This document shows positions 50,671-58,816 of a stretch of DNA of 64,000 bases, in pieces (the stretch's first letter is position 1; every line of letters starts with the position of its first letter). Where the stretch lies: assembly GCF_900143185.1 (NCBI RefSeq), contig NZ_FSRQ01000003.1, forward strand, positions 285,919 to 349,918. The letters run 5' to 3'. The notes below the pieces were generated by a model. The model ran no database searches. It saw only the letters and a program-made list of their open reading frames with translations, and was not told the origin of the DNA. The translations under genes and the position numbers were made by a program. The stretch comes from Chryseobacterium scophthalmum (GTDB lineage: Bacteria > Bacteroidota > Bacteroidia > Flavobacteriales > Weeksellaceae).

Positions 50671-51792
50671 TTATTTTTTGATGATCTTATGAGTGGTTGT
50701 TGATTTGCCTGTTTTAATTTCAATCAAATAAACTCCCGACTGTAAACTTTGAATATTGATTTTTTTATTCTGAGTATTCATTATTCTTTGTCCGGAAACA
50801 GAGTAGATGTTGATATCTTTAATGTTATCCTGAGTTTCAATGATCACAAGATCACTCGCAGGATTTGGGTAAATTTTAAAGCTTTGTTTTACAGCATCAG
50901 AAACACTTAAAGTTATGTTTGCTTCAGTTGGAGTAAAAGGTCTTCTTGTTCCGAAACTTAATCCAAACCAATCGTTATTATTTAAAGTGATCGTTGAAAG
51001 ATCAGCATTGGTTTTCCAGTTTGACAAATTGGTTCCTTTATATAATTTCCAGGTGTTTGTTCCGCTTGCTGTTCCTGAAAAAGAATTTAATGACAATGTT
51101 GAAACCTGATTCGCTGCAGAACTGTAACTGAAAGAATTTGTTTGTACATCAATTAACTGTAAAGCTTGTTCTGCTGTAATAGTTCCGTTATACTGAATTC
51201 CAAAAACAAAAGAATTGGCGTTTCCGTTAGAATTATCAGTTCCGAAATCGACAACCACTAAACTTTTATTGCTTCCCGTTCCGATCCAATTGATGATTTG
51301 CAAAGAATTATACCACAACGAACTGTATGCAGGAATCGGTGTTGCAGGAGCTTCAGCTGTAGGATTGCTAAAACCGTAACTTGCACCATACCATTCTCCG
51401 TTTGAAATGGTTCCGCTGTTCATCCATCCTGCCATTGACCAATTATTGGTGTTGTCAGCTGCCCATAAACTCCAATAATCGGGTACAGACTGTGCAAAAT
51501 GATCATTAAACTGAACTTTATCTAAAAATCCTCCTCCGAAACTTGTTCCGTAATCAAATGCTGGTTCTGCAGTTTTTATCATCTGCAGCATTTGCGGACC
51601 GGTAATATTTTGTCCGGGATTGAATTTCACGCCCCAAACATATGATCTGTCATCAGTACCATCTTTAAAATCGGCTACAAAATATGCCGTTTCTGAACCT
51701 GTACCTACAAAAAACTTTACATCGTTGGCTGTAAATTGTGACATATACAGCGCAACGATGAAAGTAAATAGAAAACTTGATGCCTTTTTCAT
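50671..51792 (-). CDS. type IX-secreted protein with duplicated GTGS/VWG domain (A)
   Basis: A 373-residue protein with the same build as its neighbour. The signal peptide is FIVALYMSQ. Copy 1 has VKFFVGTGSETAYFVADFKDG and RSYVWGVKFNPGQ; copy 2 has INWIGTGSNKSLVVVDFGTD and NSFVFGIQYNG. A Por tail ends KSTTTHKIIKK. Copy 2 and the tail are nearly identical to the second paralog, while copy 1 differs, which suggests a recent gene duplication with a freely changing first domain. It lies 8 bp after the beta-propeller-like gene. Confidence 0.74.
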   Translation of the reverse strand: MKKASSFLFTFIVALYMSQFTANDVKFFVGTGSETAYFVADFKDGTDDRSYVWGVKFNPGQNITGPQMLQMIKTAEPAFDYGTSFGGGFLDKVQFNDHFAQSVPDYWSLWAADNTNNWSMAGWMNSGTISNGEWYGASYGFSNPTAEAPATPIPAYSSLWYNSLQIINWIGTGSNKSLVVVDFGTDNSNGNANSFVFGIQYNGTITAEQALQLIDVQTNSFSYSSAANQVSTLSLNSFSGTASGTNTWKLYKGTNLSNWKTNADLSTITLNNNDWFGLSFGTRRPFTPTEANITLSVSDAVKQSFKIYPNPASDLVIIETQDNIKDINIYSVSGQRIMNTQNKKINIQSLQSGVYLIEIKTGKSTTTHKIIKK

Positions 51793-51800
51793 TTTAAAAA

Positions 51801-53072
51801 TTACTTAATAATTAACTTTTCGCTAAAGTTGATATTCTTATCTGTAATTTTTACGACATAAACGCCTTTAGATAATGCGCTTACATTAATTCCTTTTTCA
51901 TTGTATTTCTCATTGATGACAATTCTTCCGTTTACATCATAAACCTGAATATTTCCAGAATTTAAGCCTTGTACAAAGAATCTGTCACTTGTAGGATTTG
52001 GATATACAATTAATTTTGATGTTTTTGTGCTTTCAATAGTAGAAAGAGATGCATTATTATACGCAATGATTTGATTAGGTAATGAAGTTACTGTAAAAGT
52101 ATTCAATAAACTACCTTGTAAATCGTAAGTGTAAATTTTTCCCGCCGCAATATATCCTGAAGGATCGGCTGCATAGATTTTATTATTAACAACATTAAAT
52201 CCGTATGCAGTTCCATAACTGTTTACGGTAATTGGTGTAACTGCAATAGGAGAGGTGTTAATTGACGGTGAAGCAATTGGTGTTTTGTAGATCGATGCTT
52301 CATTCATGTAATAAATATTCGTTCCGTCGGTATCCATATAAGATGGTTTTACGCCTACCGGAAATGTTGTGCTCGAAACCGTAGTCTGGCTTGTCGTATT
52401 ATAAACCGTCAATGTTCCGAAAGAAGTTGGAAGGTAAGGATCTCCCGAACTCATAATGTACAGTAAATTGTCTTTTTCAAAAATACTGTTGGGTGAGTCT
52501 CCTACATTTACCTGCGATTCTACAGTATTGGTTGTAGTGTTGATGACATCCATAAAATGGTTCAATCCGTAACCTCCTTTCAATAAAACATAGAGTTTAT
52601 TGTTTTTGGCAAAGATTTTTTCAGGACCATTTCCTACAGGAATATTTGTTTCGTGAGCGTAAGTTGTAAGATCGTAAACCGACACGTAATTTGTCAAGGT
52701 ATTGTTTCCCCAATTGGTAACATAGAATTTATTTCCGCTAAAAGCGATATATCTTGGGTTGGCAAGATTGGTTGAAATCGTTGTAATCAATGAAAAATCA
52801 GACTTGTTTATGACTTTTATTGTATTGGAATAATTTAAAACTACAAAAATCTTATCACCAAAAACCTTAATGTCCTGACCAGTATCACCCAATGTTGCAT
52901 TATTGTTTTTAAGTTTAAAATAATTATTGGTGACAACCGATTGATTGTCGATGAAAGATACTTCTGCAGTACTACTTCCGATACCGCCTTCGTTGAGTAC
53001 TAAAACGCCTTCGGTTTGGGCATTTGTAAATGAAAATACAAATGCAAGAATAAGAAAATAGATTTTCTTCAT
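51801..53072 (-). CDS. type IX-secreted beta-propeller protein, BtuG-like candidate
   Basis: A 423-residue protein. The start is the ATG at 53070-53072 (MKKIYFLILAFVFSFTNAQ, a signal peptide); a start further upstream would read through the riboswitch expression region. The body is a YncE/DUF5074-like propeller. Its repeated units include VFGDKIFVVLNYSNTIKVIN, ISTNLANPRYIAFSGNKFYV, VGNGPEKIFAKNNKLYVLLK and VNVGDSPNSIFEKDNLLYIM. A Por tail ends NFSEKLIIK. It is placed directly under a cobalamin riboswitch. BtuG of Bacteroides is a propeller that binds B12 at the surface; this could be the type IX version. No BtuB is in the window. Confidence 0.76.
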   Translation of the reverse strand: MKKIYFLILAFVFSFTNAQTEGVLVLNEGGIGSSTAEVSFIDNQSVVTNNYFKLKNNNATLGDTGQDIKVFGDKIFVVLNYSNTIKVINKSDFSLITTISTNLANPRYIAFSGNKFYVTNWGNNTLTNYVSVYDLTTYAHETNIPVGNGPEKIFAKNNKLYVLLKGGYGLNHFMDVINTTTNTVESQVNVGDSPNSIFEKDNLLYIMSSGDPYLPTSFGTLTVYNTTSQTTVSSTTFPVGVKPSYMDTDGTNIYYMNEASIYKTPIASPSINTSPIAVTPITVNSYGTAYGFNVVNNKIYAADPSGYIAAGKIYTYDLQGSLLNTFTVTSLPNQIIAYNNASLSTIESTKTSKLIVYPNPTSDRFFVQGLNSGNIQVYDVNGRIVINEKYNEKGINVSALSKGVYVVKITDKNINFSEKLIIK

Positions 53073-53189
53073 GATATAATTAAATTTAAAGTTTTGTTCC
53101 CGAAACTTCACTGCAGGAAAAAAACAGTCATGAAAAAATATCCGAAGATTTGATCTCATAAACTTTTATTCCCGAAAGTTGAAATTAAT

Positions 53190-53345
53190 CTAAGGCAGGT
53201 CTCCTGGCTTGCATCTTATTATAACCTTCCCAAACCTGAAGTTCAGTGGTGTACTTAATAATAAGTTGAATAGCTTACAGTTGCGGGTACAGCTCAAGAA
53301 TTATTTTACTTCACTTGATTCCCTATTAATGAACGCTTGGGTTCA
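53190..53345 (-). promoter_or_regulatory. cobalamin riboswitch
   Basis: Read on the minus strand, the order of conserved blocks is GGGAATCAAGTGAAG, then GAGCTGTACCCGCAACTGTA (the CCCGCAACTGTAA block is at 53287-53275), then CACCACTG, GGGAAGG (53231-53225) and the B12 box AAGCCAGGAGACCTGCC (53210-53194). This is the full core order of the AdoCbl-type riboswitch. The next gene in that direction is the propeller gene at 53072. A short TTCG hairpin and T runs near 53110-53145 may form the expression platform. Confidence 0.95.
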
Positions 53346-53469
53346 ACCTTAAACTTTTGCAAAGATATTATTTAAAAATTGATTATTGTTTTAATGAAAA
53401 TTTAATAATTTTAAAATTATGTTGAACAATAATTATTTATTAAATGTTTATTTTGTTGAATTAATCAAA

Positions 53470-53500
53470 AAAGACATACCAAATGATATGTCTTTACTTT
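53470..53500 (-). terminator. terminator after tpiA
   Basis: AAAGACATA (53470-53478) pairs with TATGTCTTT (53487-53495), with A and T runs on both sides. It separates tpiA from the riboswitch operon. Confidence 0.85.
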
Positions 53501-53517
53501 TTAATATGAATTATTTC

Positions 53518-54276
53518 TTAATTAAAACCTTCAATAATTTTTGAGAAATCTTCCAATTTCAATGCAGCTCCACCAATAAGACCACCGTCGATATCGGGTT
53601 GAGAGAAAATTTCTTTAGCATTATCTGGCTTTACAGAACCTCCGTAAAGAATAGAAATTTCGTCAGCAACTTCTTTTCCATATTTTTCTGCGATAATTCC
53701 TCTGATGTGAGCGTGAATTTCCTGCGCCTGTTCCGGAGTTGCAGTTTCGCCAGTTCCGATTGCCCAAACTGGTTCGTAAGCAATAACTACTTTTTTGATT
53801 TCCTCTGCAGAAAGAGTGAAAAGTGCAGTTTCAGTCTGTGTTTTTACAACGTCAAGATGCTGTCCTGCTTTTCTTTGCTCTAAAGTTTCACCATTACAGT
53901 AAACAGGAATTAAACCTTTATCTAAAGCCAATTTTACTTTTTTATTGCAGCTTTCGTCGTTCTCACCGTGGTATTGTCTTCTTTCAGAGTGACCGATCAA
54001 AGAACCTGTAGCATCGATAGATTCCAACATATCTGCAGAAAGTTCACCTGTGTAAGCTCCGCTTTCATATTCGCTCATATCTTGAGAGAAAACTCCGATT
54101 TCGTCTTTTTCGAAGATATCTTTTGCCATCATTAAATATAAAGAAGGCGGTGCGATCCAAACTTCACAGTTGGTTGTATTGTTGTTTTTATAGCTTAGTA
54201 ATTGAATCATTAATTGTTGAGCATCAATGACGTTTTTGTTCATTTTCCAGTTTCCTGCAACTATTTTTCTTCTCAT
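53518..54276 (-). CDS. tpiA: triosephosphate isomerase
   Basis: A 252-residue TIM barrel that interconverts DHAP and glyceraldehyde-3-phosphate in glycolysis. It has the N-terminal GNWKMNKN (lysine), SLIGHSERRQYHGE (catalytic histidine), VIAYEPVWAIGTGETATPEQAQEIH (catalytic glutamate and the flexible loop) and ISILYGGSVKPDNAKEIF. The length is normal. It lies upstream of the riboswitch operon on the same strand, with a terminator between. Confidence 0.96.
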   Translation of the reverse strand: MRRKIVAGNWKMNKNVIDAQQLMIQLLSYKNNNTTNCEVWIAPPSLYLMMAKDIFEKDEIGVFSQDMSEYESGAYTGELSADMLESIDATGSLIGHSERRQYHGENDESCNKKVKLALDKGLIPVYCNGETLEQRKAGQHLDVVKTQTETALFTLSAEEIKKVVIAYEPVWAIGTGETATPEQAQEIHAHIRGIIAEKYGKEVADEISILYGGSVKPDNAKEIFSQPDIDGGLIGGAALKLEDFSKIIEGFN

Positions 54277-54339
54277 AGTTTCTATATTATCTTTTTATTT
54301 CTTTTTGTTTTTTTATTTTAAATCTTTAAAATTTATTTA

Positions 54340-54422
54340 ATTATATTTTTCTCGCAGATCATTTTGATTTCGCAGATTTCTATTTTAATGATCTTTAAAA
54401 TTTGCTAGATCTGCATGAGCTA
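54340..54422. repeat. phrase-like inverted element CTCGCAGATC / GATCTGCATGAG
   Basis: CTCGCAGATC (54351-54360) pairs with GATCTGCATGAG (54408-54419), with two extra bases in the right arm. ATTTCGCAGATTTC lies inside. AATCTTTAAAATTT also recurs at 54321 and, with variation, at 54390. Confidence 0.55.
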
Positions 54423-54424
54423 AA

Positions 54425-56557
54425 TTACTTATCAATTCCCTCCAGTTTAAACATGAAAGCATATTCCAAAGCAATATCTTTCAGATAATCAAATCTTCCG
54501 GAAGCTCCACCATGACCGTATTCCATGTCAGTTTTTAGGAATAAAACATTTTTGTCTGTTTTTAAATCTCTTAATTTGGCTACCCATTTTGCAGGCTCAA
54601 AATATTGTACCTGAGAATCATGCAATCCTGTTGTAACAAGGAGGTTCGGATAGTTTTTTCTCTCAATATTTTCATACGGAGAATAAGATTTCATATAATC
54701 GTAGGCTGCTTTGTTGTTAGGATTTCCCCATTCATCGTACTCATTCGTTGTCAAAGGAATACTTTCATCCAACATGGTATTAATAACATCCACAAAAGGA
54801 ACCTGTGCAATGGCTCCATTCCAAAGTTCTGGTTTCATGTTGACAACAGCTCCCATTAAAAGTCCACCTGCACTTCCTCCTTGAGCGTACAAATGTTTTG
54901 GTGAAGTGTATTTTTCTTTAACTAAATATTCTCCAACATCGATAAAATCGGTAAATGTGTTTTTCTTTTTCATCATTTTTCCGTCTTCATACCATTGTCT
55001 TCCCATTTCTTGTCCACCACGAATGTGCGCAATTGCAAAAGCAAAACCTCGGTCTAAAAGACTCAGTCTTGTACTGCTGAATGTCGCATTCATTGAGTTT
55101 CCGTACGATCCGTAAGCATAGAGTAGAAGTGGGTTTTTGCCGTCTTTCTTATATCCTTTTTTATAAACAATTGAAATCGGAATTTTTGTACCGTCTTTTG
55201 CAGTGGCAAAAAGTCTTTCGGTAACATAATTAGCTTTATTGTAACCGCCTAAAATTTCCTGTTGCTTTAATAAAGTTCTTTTTCCTGTTTGTAAATTTTG
55301 CTCATACTGTGAACTCGGAGTAATCATCGAAGTATATCCGAATCTGAAATAATCTGTATTGTATTCAGGGTTTCCTGATGGATAAACCGTGTAAGTTGGC
55401 TCATCAAACTTTAAAAATTCCCTTTTATTGGTTCTTCTGTCAAGAATAACTAATTGCGAAAGTCCGTTTTGTCTTTCACTGAAAACCAGATAGTTTTTAA
55501 ACTCACTGATTCCTTCCATCAAAACATCTTTTCTGTGTGGCATGAAATCTTTCCAGCTTTCAACGCCTGTTTTATCCAAAGGGGTTTCCATCACTTTGAA
55601 ATTGAGGGCGTCTTTATTGGTTGTGATCAAAAATTTATCTTCTAAAGGAGTTACATCATACAAAACGTCTTTCATTCTTGGTTGGAAAACCTTGAAATTT
55701 GCATTCGGTTCATCTGCATTGATGTATCTTGTTTCTGAAGAAGTAGTTGCCGAAGAAACAATCATGATGATTTTTTCGTTCTTCGATTTTCCTACGCCAA
55801 TATAATTGGTTTTGTCTTTTTCTTCGTATACCAAAACATCTTTTGAAGGATCAGTTCCTAAAGAATGTCTGAAAATTTTCTCTGTTAAAAGCGTTTCTGG
55901 ATTTTTTCCAGTGTAGAAAATGGTTTTGTTGTCATTTGCCCAAGTTGCAGAACCTGTTGTATTTTTAATTCCTAAATCGGTCGTTTTTCCGGTATTAAGA
56001 TCTTTTAAAAATAATTTATACTGCCTTCTCGATACATCATCAACTCCGTAAATCATTTTAGAATTATCAGGACTGACGCTGAAACCCGATGCAGAATAAT
56101 AAGCATGACCTTCTGCAAGTTGATCTACATCCAGAATGATTTCTTCAGGAGCACTTAGGTTTCCTTTTTTTCTGCAATATTTGAAGTATTGTTTTCCGGT
56201 TTCAGTTCGGGTGTAATAGTAATAACCTTTTCTGAAAACAGGTACAGACTCATCCTTTTCCTTGATTCTTGCCTTCATTTCCTGAAAAAGCTTTTCTCTG
56301 AAAGGTTCTGTATCTTTCATCATGCTTTCCCAGTAAGAGTTTTCAGCGGTTAAATATTCTACAACCTGCGTAGAATCTCTTCCTTTTTTGAAAAAATCAA
56401 TCATCCAGTAATAAGGATCATTCACTTTATCACCGTGAATATTTCTCAAATGCTGTTTTTTGTCAGCAACCGGAGCTTTTAGATCAGGAAATATCTGAGA
56501 CTGAAATGGGGCTGTACTCATACTCATTACTAATAGGGATAAGCAAATTTTTTTCAT
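54425..56557 (-). CDS. ptrB: oligopeptidase B (S9 family)
   Basis: A 710-residue S9A peptidase with a signal peptide (VMSMSTAPFQSQ). It has an N-terminal propeller (VNDPYYWMIDFFKKGRDST, GKQYFKYCRKKGN) and a C-terminal catalytic domain. The nucleophile is in LYAQGGSAGGLLMGAVVNM (GGSAGG), the acid in LVTTGLHDSQVQYFEPAKW and the histidine in EYGHGGASGRFD. The pair RGGQEMGRQWYEDGK marks S9A oligopeptidase B. It cleaves short peptides after basic residues, here outside the cytoplasm. It is monocistronic. Confidence 0.93.
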   Translation of the reverse strand: MKKICLSLLVMSMSTAPFQSQIFPDLKAPVADKKQHLRNIHGDKVNDPYYWMIDFFKKGRDSTQVVEYLTAENSYWESMMKDTEPFREKLFQEMKARIKEKDESVPVFRKGYYYYTRTETGKQYFKYCRKKGNLSAPEEIILDVDQLAEGHAYYSASGFSVSPDNSKMIYGVDDVSRRQYKLFLKDLNTGKTTDLGIKNTTGSATWANDNKTIFYTGKNPETLLTEKIFRHSLGTDPSKDVLVYEEKDKTNYIGVGKSKNEKIIMIVSSATTSSETRYINADEPNANFKVFQPRMKDVLYDVTPLEDKFLITTNKDALNFKVMETPLDKTGVESWKDFMPHRKDVLMEGISEFKNYLVFSERQNGLSQLVILDRRTNKREFLKFDEPTYTVYPSGNPEYNTDYFRFGYTSMITPSSQYEQNLQTGKRTLLKQQEILGGYNKANYVTERLFATAKDGTKIPISIVYKKGYKKDGKNPLLLYAYGSYGNSMNATFSSTRLSLLDRGFAFAIAHIRGGQEMGRQWYEDGKMMKKKNTFTDFIDVGEYLVKEKYTSPKHLYAQGGSAGGLLMGAVVNMKPELWNGAIAQVPFVDVINTMLDESIPLTTNEYDEWGNPNNKAAYDYMKSYSPYENIERKNYPNLLVTTGLHDSQVQYFEPAKWVAKLRDLKTDKNVLFLKTDMEYGHGGASGRFDYLKDIALEYAFMFKLEGIDK

Positions 56558-56585
56558 GTTTATATTTTTGTTTTTCGGTGATTTT

Positions 56586-56936
56586 TTACTTCAGATTCCA
56601 AAGGTTTTTCAAAAGAACGTAGAAAGTATGTTCTTCGTCTGTCACTTTATCATCAGCTTTAATAAGAGTTTTGGCAAACTTGATGAAATTTAAACGTTCT
56701 TCTTCCGTAGAATCATCTAAAAAACAACGTCCGTGAAATTCAAAATGATCTTTCCATTCTTCAGGCTTAAGCAATGCGATAGTTTCCAATTCGTTATCTA
56801 AATTCATTTTAAATGGAAATTCGTCAGCCAAATATTGCTGCACCAACATTCCTTCTTCCGGAGCAAATTCTCCGTCAACAGACGAAAGAATCATTAATAA
56901 GTGATAACCGGCGATAGATTTATTTGATTTATGCAT
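56586..56936 (-). CDS. TerB-like helical protein, 116 aa
   Basis: A 116-residue helical protein with the TerB/TerB-like layout: IAGYHLLMILSSVDGEFAPEEGMLVQQYL, with an acidic turn, and later FAKTLIKADDKVTDEEHTFYVLL. The two DG/DD acidic turns suggest a metal-binding pair. There is no other tellurite-resistance gene nearby, so the name is only structural. It lies 28 bp upstream of the oligopeptidase gene on the same strand. Confidence 0.68.
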   Translation of the reverse strand: MHKSNKSIAGYHLLMILSSVDGEFAPEEGMLVQQYLADEFPFKMNLDNELETIALLKPEEWKDHFEFHGRCFLDDSTEEERLNFIKFAKTLIKADDKVTDEEHTFYVLLKNLWNLK

Positions 56937-56944
56937 TTTGATAT

Positions 56945-57015
56945 ATTTAAAGTTTAATGTTCTAAGTTTAATGTTTTCCTGGTTTTAAAATTGACAATTT
57001 ACCATTCACAATTGA
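56945..57015. repeat. phrase-like repeats downstream of BT_3928-like gene
   Basis: AAGTTTAATGTTCTAAGTTT, then ATTGACAATTTACCATTCAC and AATTGACAGT. The second wording is the same type as the tract at 17147-17223. Confidence 0.55.
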
Positions 57016-57025
57016 CAGTAAAATT

Positions 57026-58135
57026 CTAGTCAACGTAATATTTTGCTGGCTGTTTGTCAACAATTTTTCCTTTTTCTAAAACCAGTACAAAAGGATTGCT
57101 TCTTGCAATTGTTTTGATGGCAGTACCGTCCATCATTGCATTTTTAATGGTTTTAAAAGTATTTTGATCGGTAGAAACACCGTAAATTACAGCTCCTTTC
57201 TGAGCATTTACTTTTGCTTCTACGTTTTTAATTAATTCTGGAGAAACTTCTTTCGGATGATAAGCAAATACTAAAATTGCTTTCGGAGCATTGATAACTT
57301 CATCAGTTAAATCAATTCCGGTAGGGTCTTCAATTTTGAATTTTACAATTTCAGATTTATAACCTTCTTTAACGAGTTTAGATTCATTTTTACCTTCTTC
57401 AATTTTCCAAGGCGAACCTTCTTCCCAGTATTTTGTTTGGTTTACATAATCGTCCGAATTTACCTTTAAAACTTCCCCGGTTTTAGTGTTTTTCATTGAA
57501 TAAAAAGTCTTGTATTCAAAAGGATTTTTGATAATTTTAGCTTTTTCAGCTTTCAGATCGGTTCCTATTTTATAATCGCGGAAATCAATAATTGGTTCGT
57601 TGATGATACCAATAGCCATAATCACAATCATTCCTAAAGATAAAATACCTAAAACAATTGATTTCAATTTATTGTTTTCAGGTTTATTATTATCTGAGTA
57701 AGCATCTTTTTTCTTGAATTCTTTTCTATATAAAACAAAAAGAATAATCAGCCCAACCAAAAGTACAACATCTTTCACAAAGCTTTCCCAAGGTGTAAAT
57801 TTAATCGCATCACCAAAACATCCGCAATCGGTTACTACATTAAAGTATGCTGAATAAAACGTTAGAAATCCAAAGAAAATACAAAGTGCAATCAGCGCAG
57901 AAAGTGTGAATTTCAGTTTTAATTTTAGTAATAATAAAAAGCCTAAGAATAATTCAAGAACTACCACGATAATTGAAAAAAGCAAGGCGAATTTCTCTAA
58001 AAACGGCATGTTGAAAACCGATGGCGAAAAATATTCTTCCATTTTAAAGGAAAAACCTACCAAGTCTACAGCTTTTACAAAACCTGAAGCGATGAAAATA
58101 ACAGCGATAATGAAACGTAATAAACCTTTGATCAT
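57026..58135 (-). CDS. BT_3928-like DoxX-type membrane protein
   Basis: A 369-residue protein. The first 135 residues form a four-helix DoxX/MauE-like domain with the motif VTDCGCFGDAIKFTPWESFVKD. Another helix follows near 165-185, and the periplasmic C-terminal region resembles a thioredoxin-like fold (VINAPKAILVFAYHPKEVSP, VNAQKGAVIYGVSTDQ, DKQPAKYYVD). The MauE motif with the C-G-C pair suggests thiol-related electron transfer. The gene order (this, DUF1599, divergent folP) is the conserved one in Bacteroidota. Confidence 0.78.
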   Translation of the reverse strand: MIKGLLRFIIAVIFIASGFVKAVDLVGFSFKMEEYFSPSVFNMPFLEKFALLFSIIVVVLELFLGFLLLLKLKLKFTLSALIALCIFFGFLTFYSAYFNVVTDCGCFGDAIKFTPWESFVKDVVLLVGLIILFVLYRKEFKKKDAYSDNNKPENNKLKSIVLGILSLGMIVIMAIGIINEPIIDFRDYKIGTDLKAEKAKIIKNPFEYKTFYSMKNTKTGEVLKVNSDDYVNQTKYWEEGSPWKIEEGKNESKLVKEGYKSEIVKFKIEDPTGIDLTDEVINAPKAILVFAYHPKEVSPELIKNVEAKVNAQKGAVIYGVSTDQNTFKTIKNAMMDGTAIKTIARSNPFVLVLEKGKIVDKQPAKYYVD

Positions 58136-58140
58136 ATTAA

Positions 58141-58704
58141 TTAGTTTTTTGGTTCGTTTGGAATTGTTTGTTCAGAAAATTTTATCAGACAGAAAACTGC
58201 GTAATTCAGCATGTCAAAATAATTGGCATCCAAACCTTCAGAAACCAAAGTTTTTCCCTGATTGTCTTCAATTTGTTTGGTTCTCAATACTTTTTGGTAA
58301 ATTAGGTCGGTGATGGAAGAAATTCTCATATCTCTCCAAGCTTCGCCGTAATCATGATTTTTCTTTTCCATTAAAGCTTGCGCTTCAGCAGCATATTTGT
58401 CGTAAAGATTTAAAATTTCTTCAGGATTTTCATTAAAATCATTCGAAAGACCTTTTTCCAGCTGAATTAATCCGATAATTGAATAATTAACGATAGCAAT
58501 AAATTCTCCTTCTTCGCTTTCGTCAATCATCTTTACATCAGTCATCTGTAACGTGCGGATTCTGTTGACTTTAATATAAATCTGATCCGTAATTGAGCTT
58601 GGGCGTAAAACTCTCCACGCTGCGCCATAATCGTGCATTTTTTTACTGAAAAGATCACGACACTCATTGATGATTTTACCGAACTGTACTGAAGTTTTTG
58701 ACAT
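58141..58704 (-). CDS. DUF1599 protein
   Basis: A 187-residue protein made of two copies of the DUF1599 unit. The first has LFSKKMHDYGAAWRVLRPSSITDQIYIKVNRIRTLQ; the second has LMEKKNHDYGEAWRDMRISSITDLIYQKVLRTKQIE. HDYGxAWRxxRxSSITDxIYxKVxRxxxI is the core of the family. The function is unknown. It begins upstream of the BT_3928-like gene and ends 5 bp before it. The promoter TATCTTTG is at 58729-58722 (minus). Confidence 0.92.
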   Translation of the reverse strand: MSKTSVQFGKIINECRDLFSKKMHDYGAAWRVLRPSSITDQIYIKVNRIRTLQMTDVKMIDESEEGEFIAIVNYSIIGLIQLEKGLSNDFNENPEEILNLYDKYAAEAQALMEKKNHDYGEAWRDMRISSITDLIYQKVLRTKQIEDNQGKTLVSEGLDANYFDMLNYAVFCLIKFSEQTIPNEPKN

Positions 58705-58721
58705 AAATTTTCTTAATCTTT

Positions 58722-58729
58722 CAAAGATA
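58722..58729 (-). promoter_or_regulatory. -7 element of DUF1599 gene
   Basis: TATCTTTG on the minus strand, 17 nt before the ATG at 58704. Confidence 0.45.
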
Positions 58730-58780
58730 CAAATTAGGTTTTAGGTAAGAGGAATCAGGGCGCAGTTTTTTGGCTATAAC

Positions 58781-58812
58781 TTGGAAGTAACAAGCCAGAA
58801 GTAGTATTTTTG
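58781..58812 (+). promoter_or_regulatory. promoter of folP, leaderless type
   Basis: TTG (58781-58783), 21 bp, TATTTTTG (58805-58812), then 4 nt to the ATG at 58817. Confidence 0.55.
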
Positions 58813-58816
58813 TGAT

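Noticed and set aside
53073..53159. An N-terminal extension of the propeller protein
   Set aside because: It falls in the expression region just after the riboswitch and would push the signal peptide inward.
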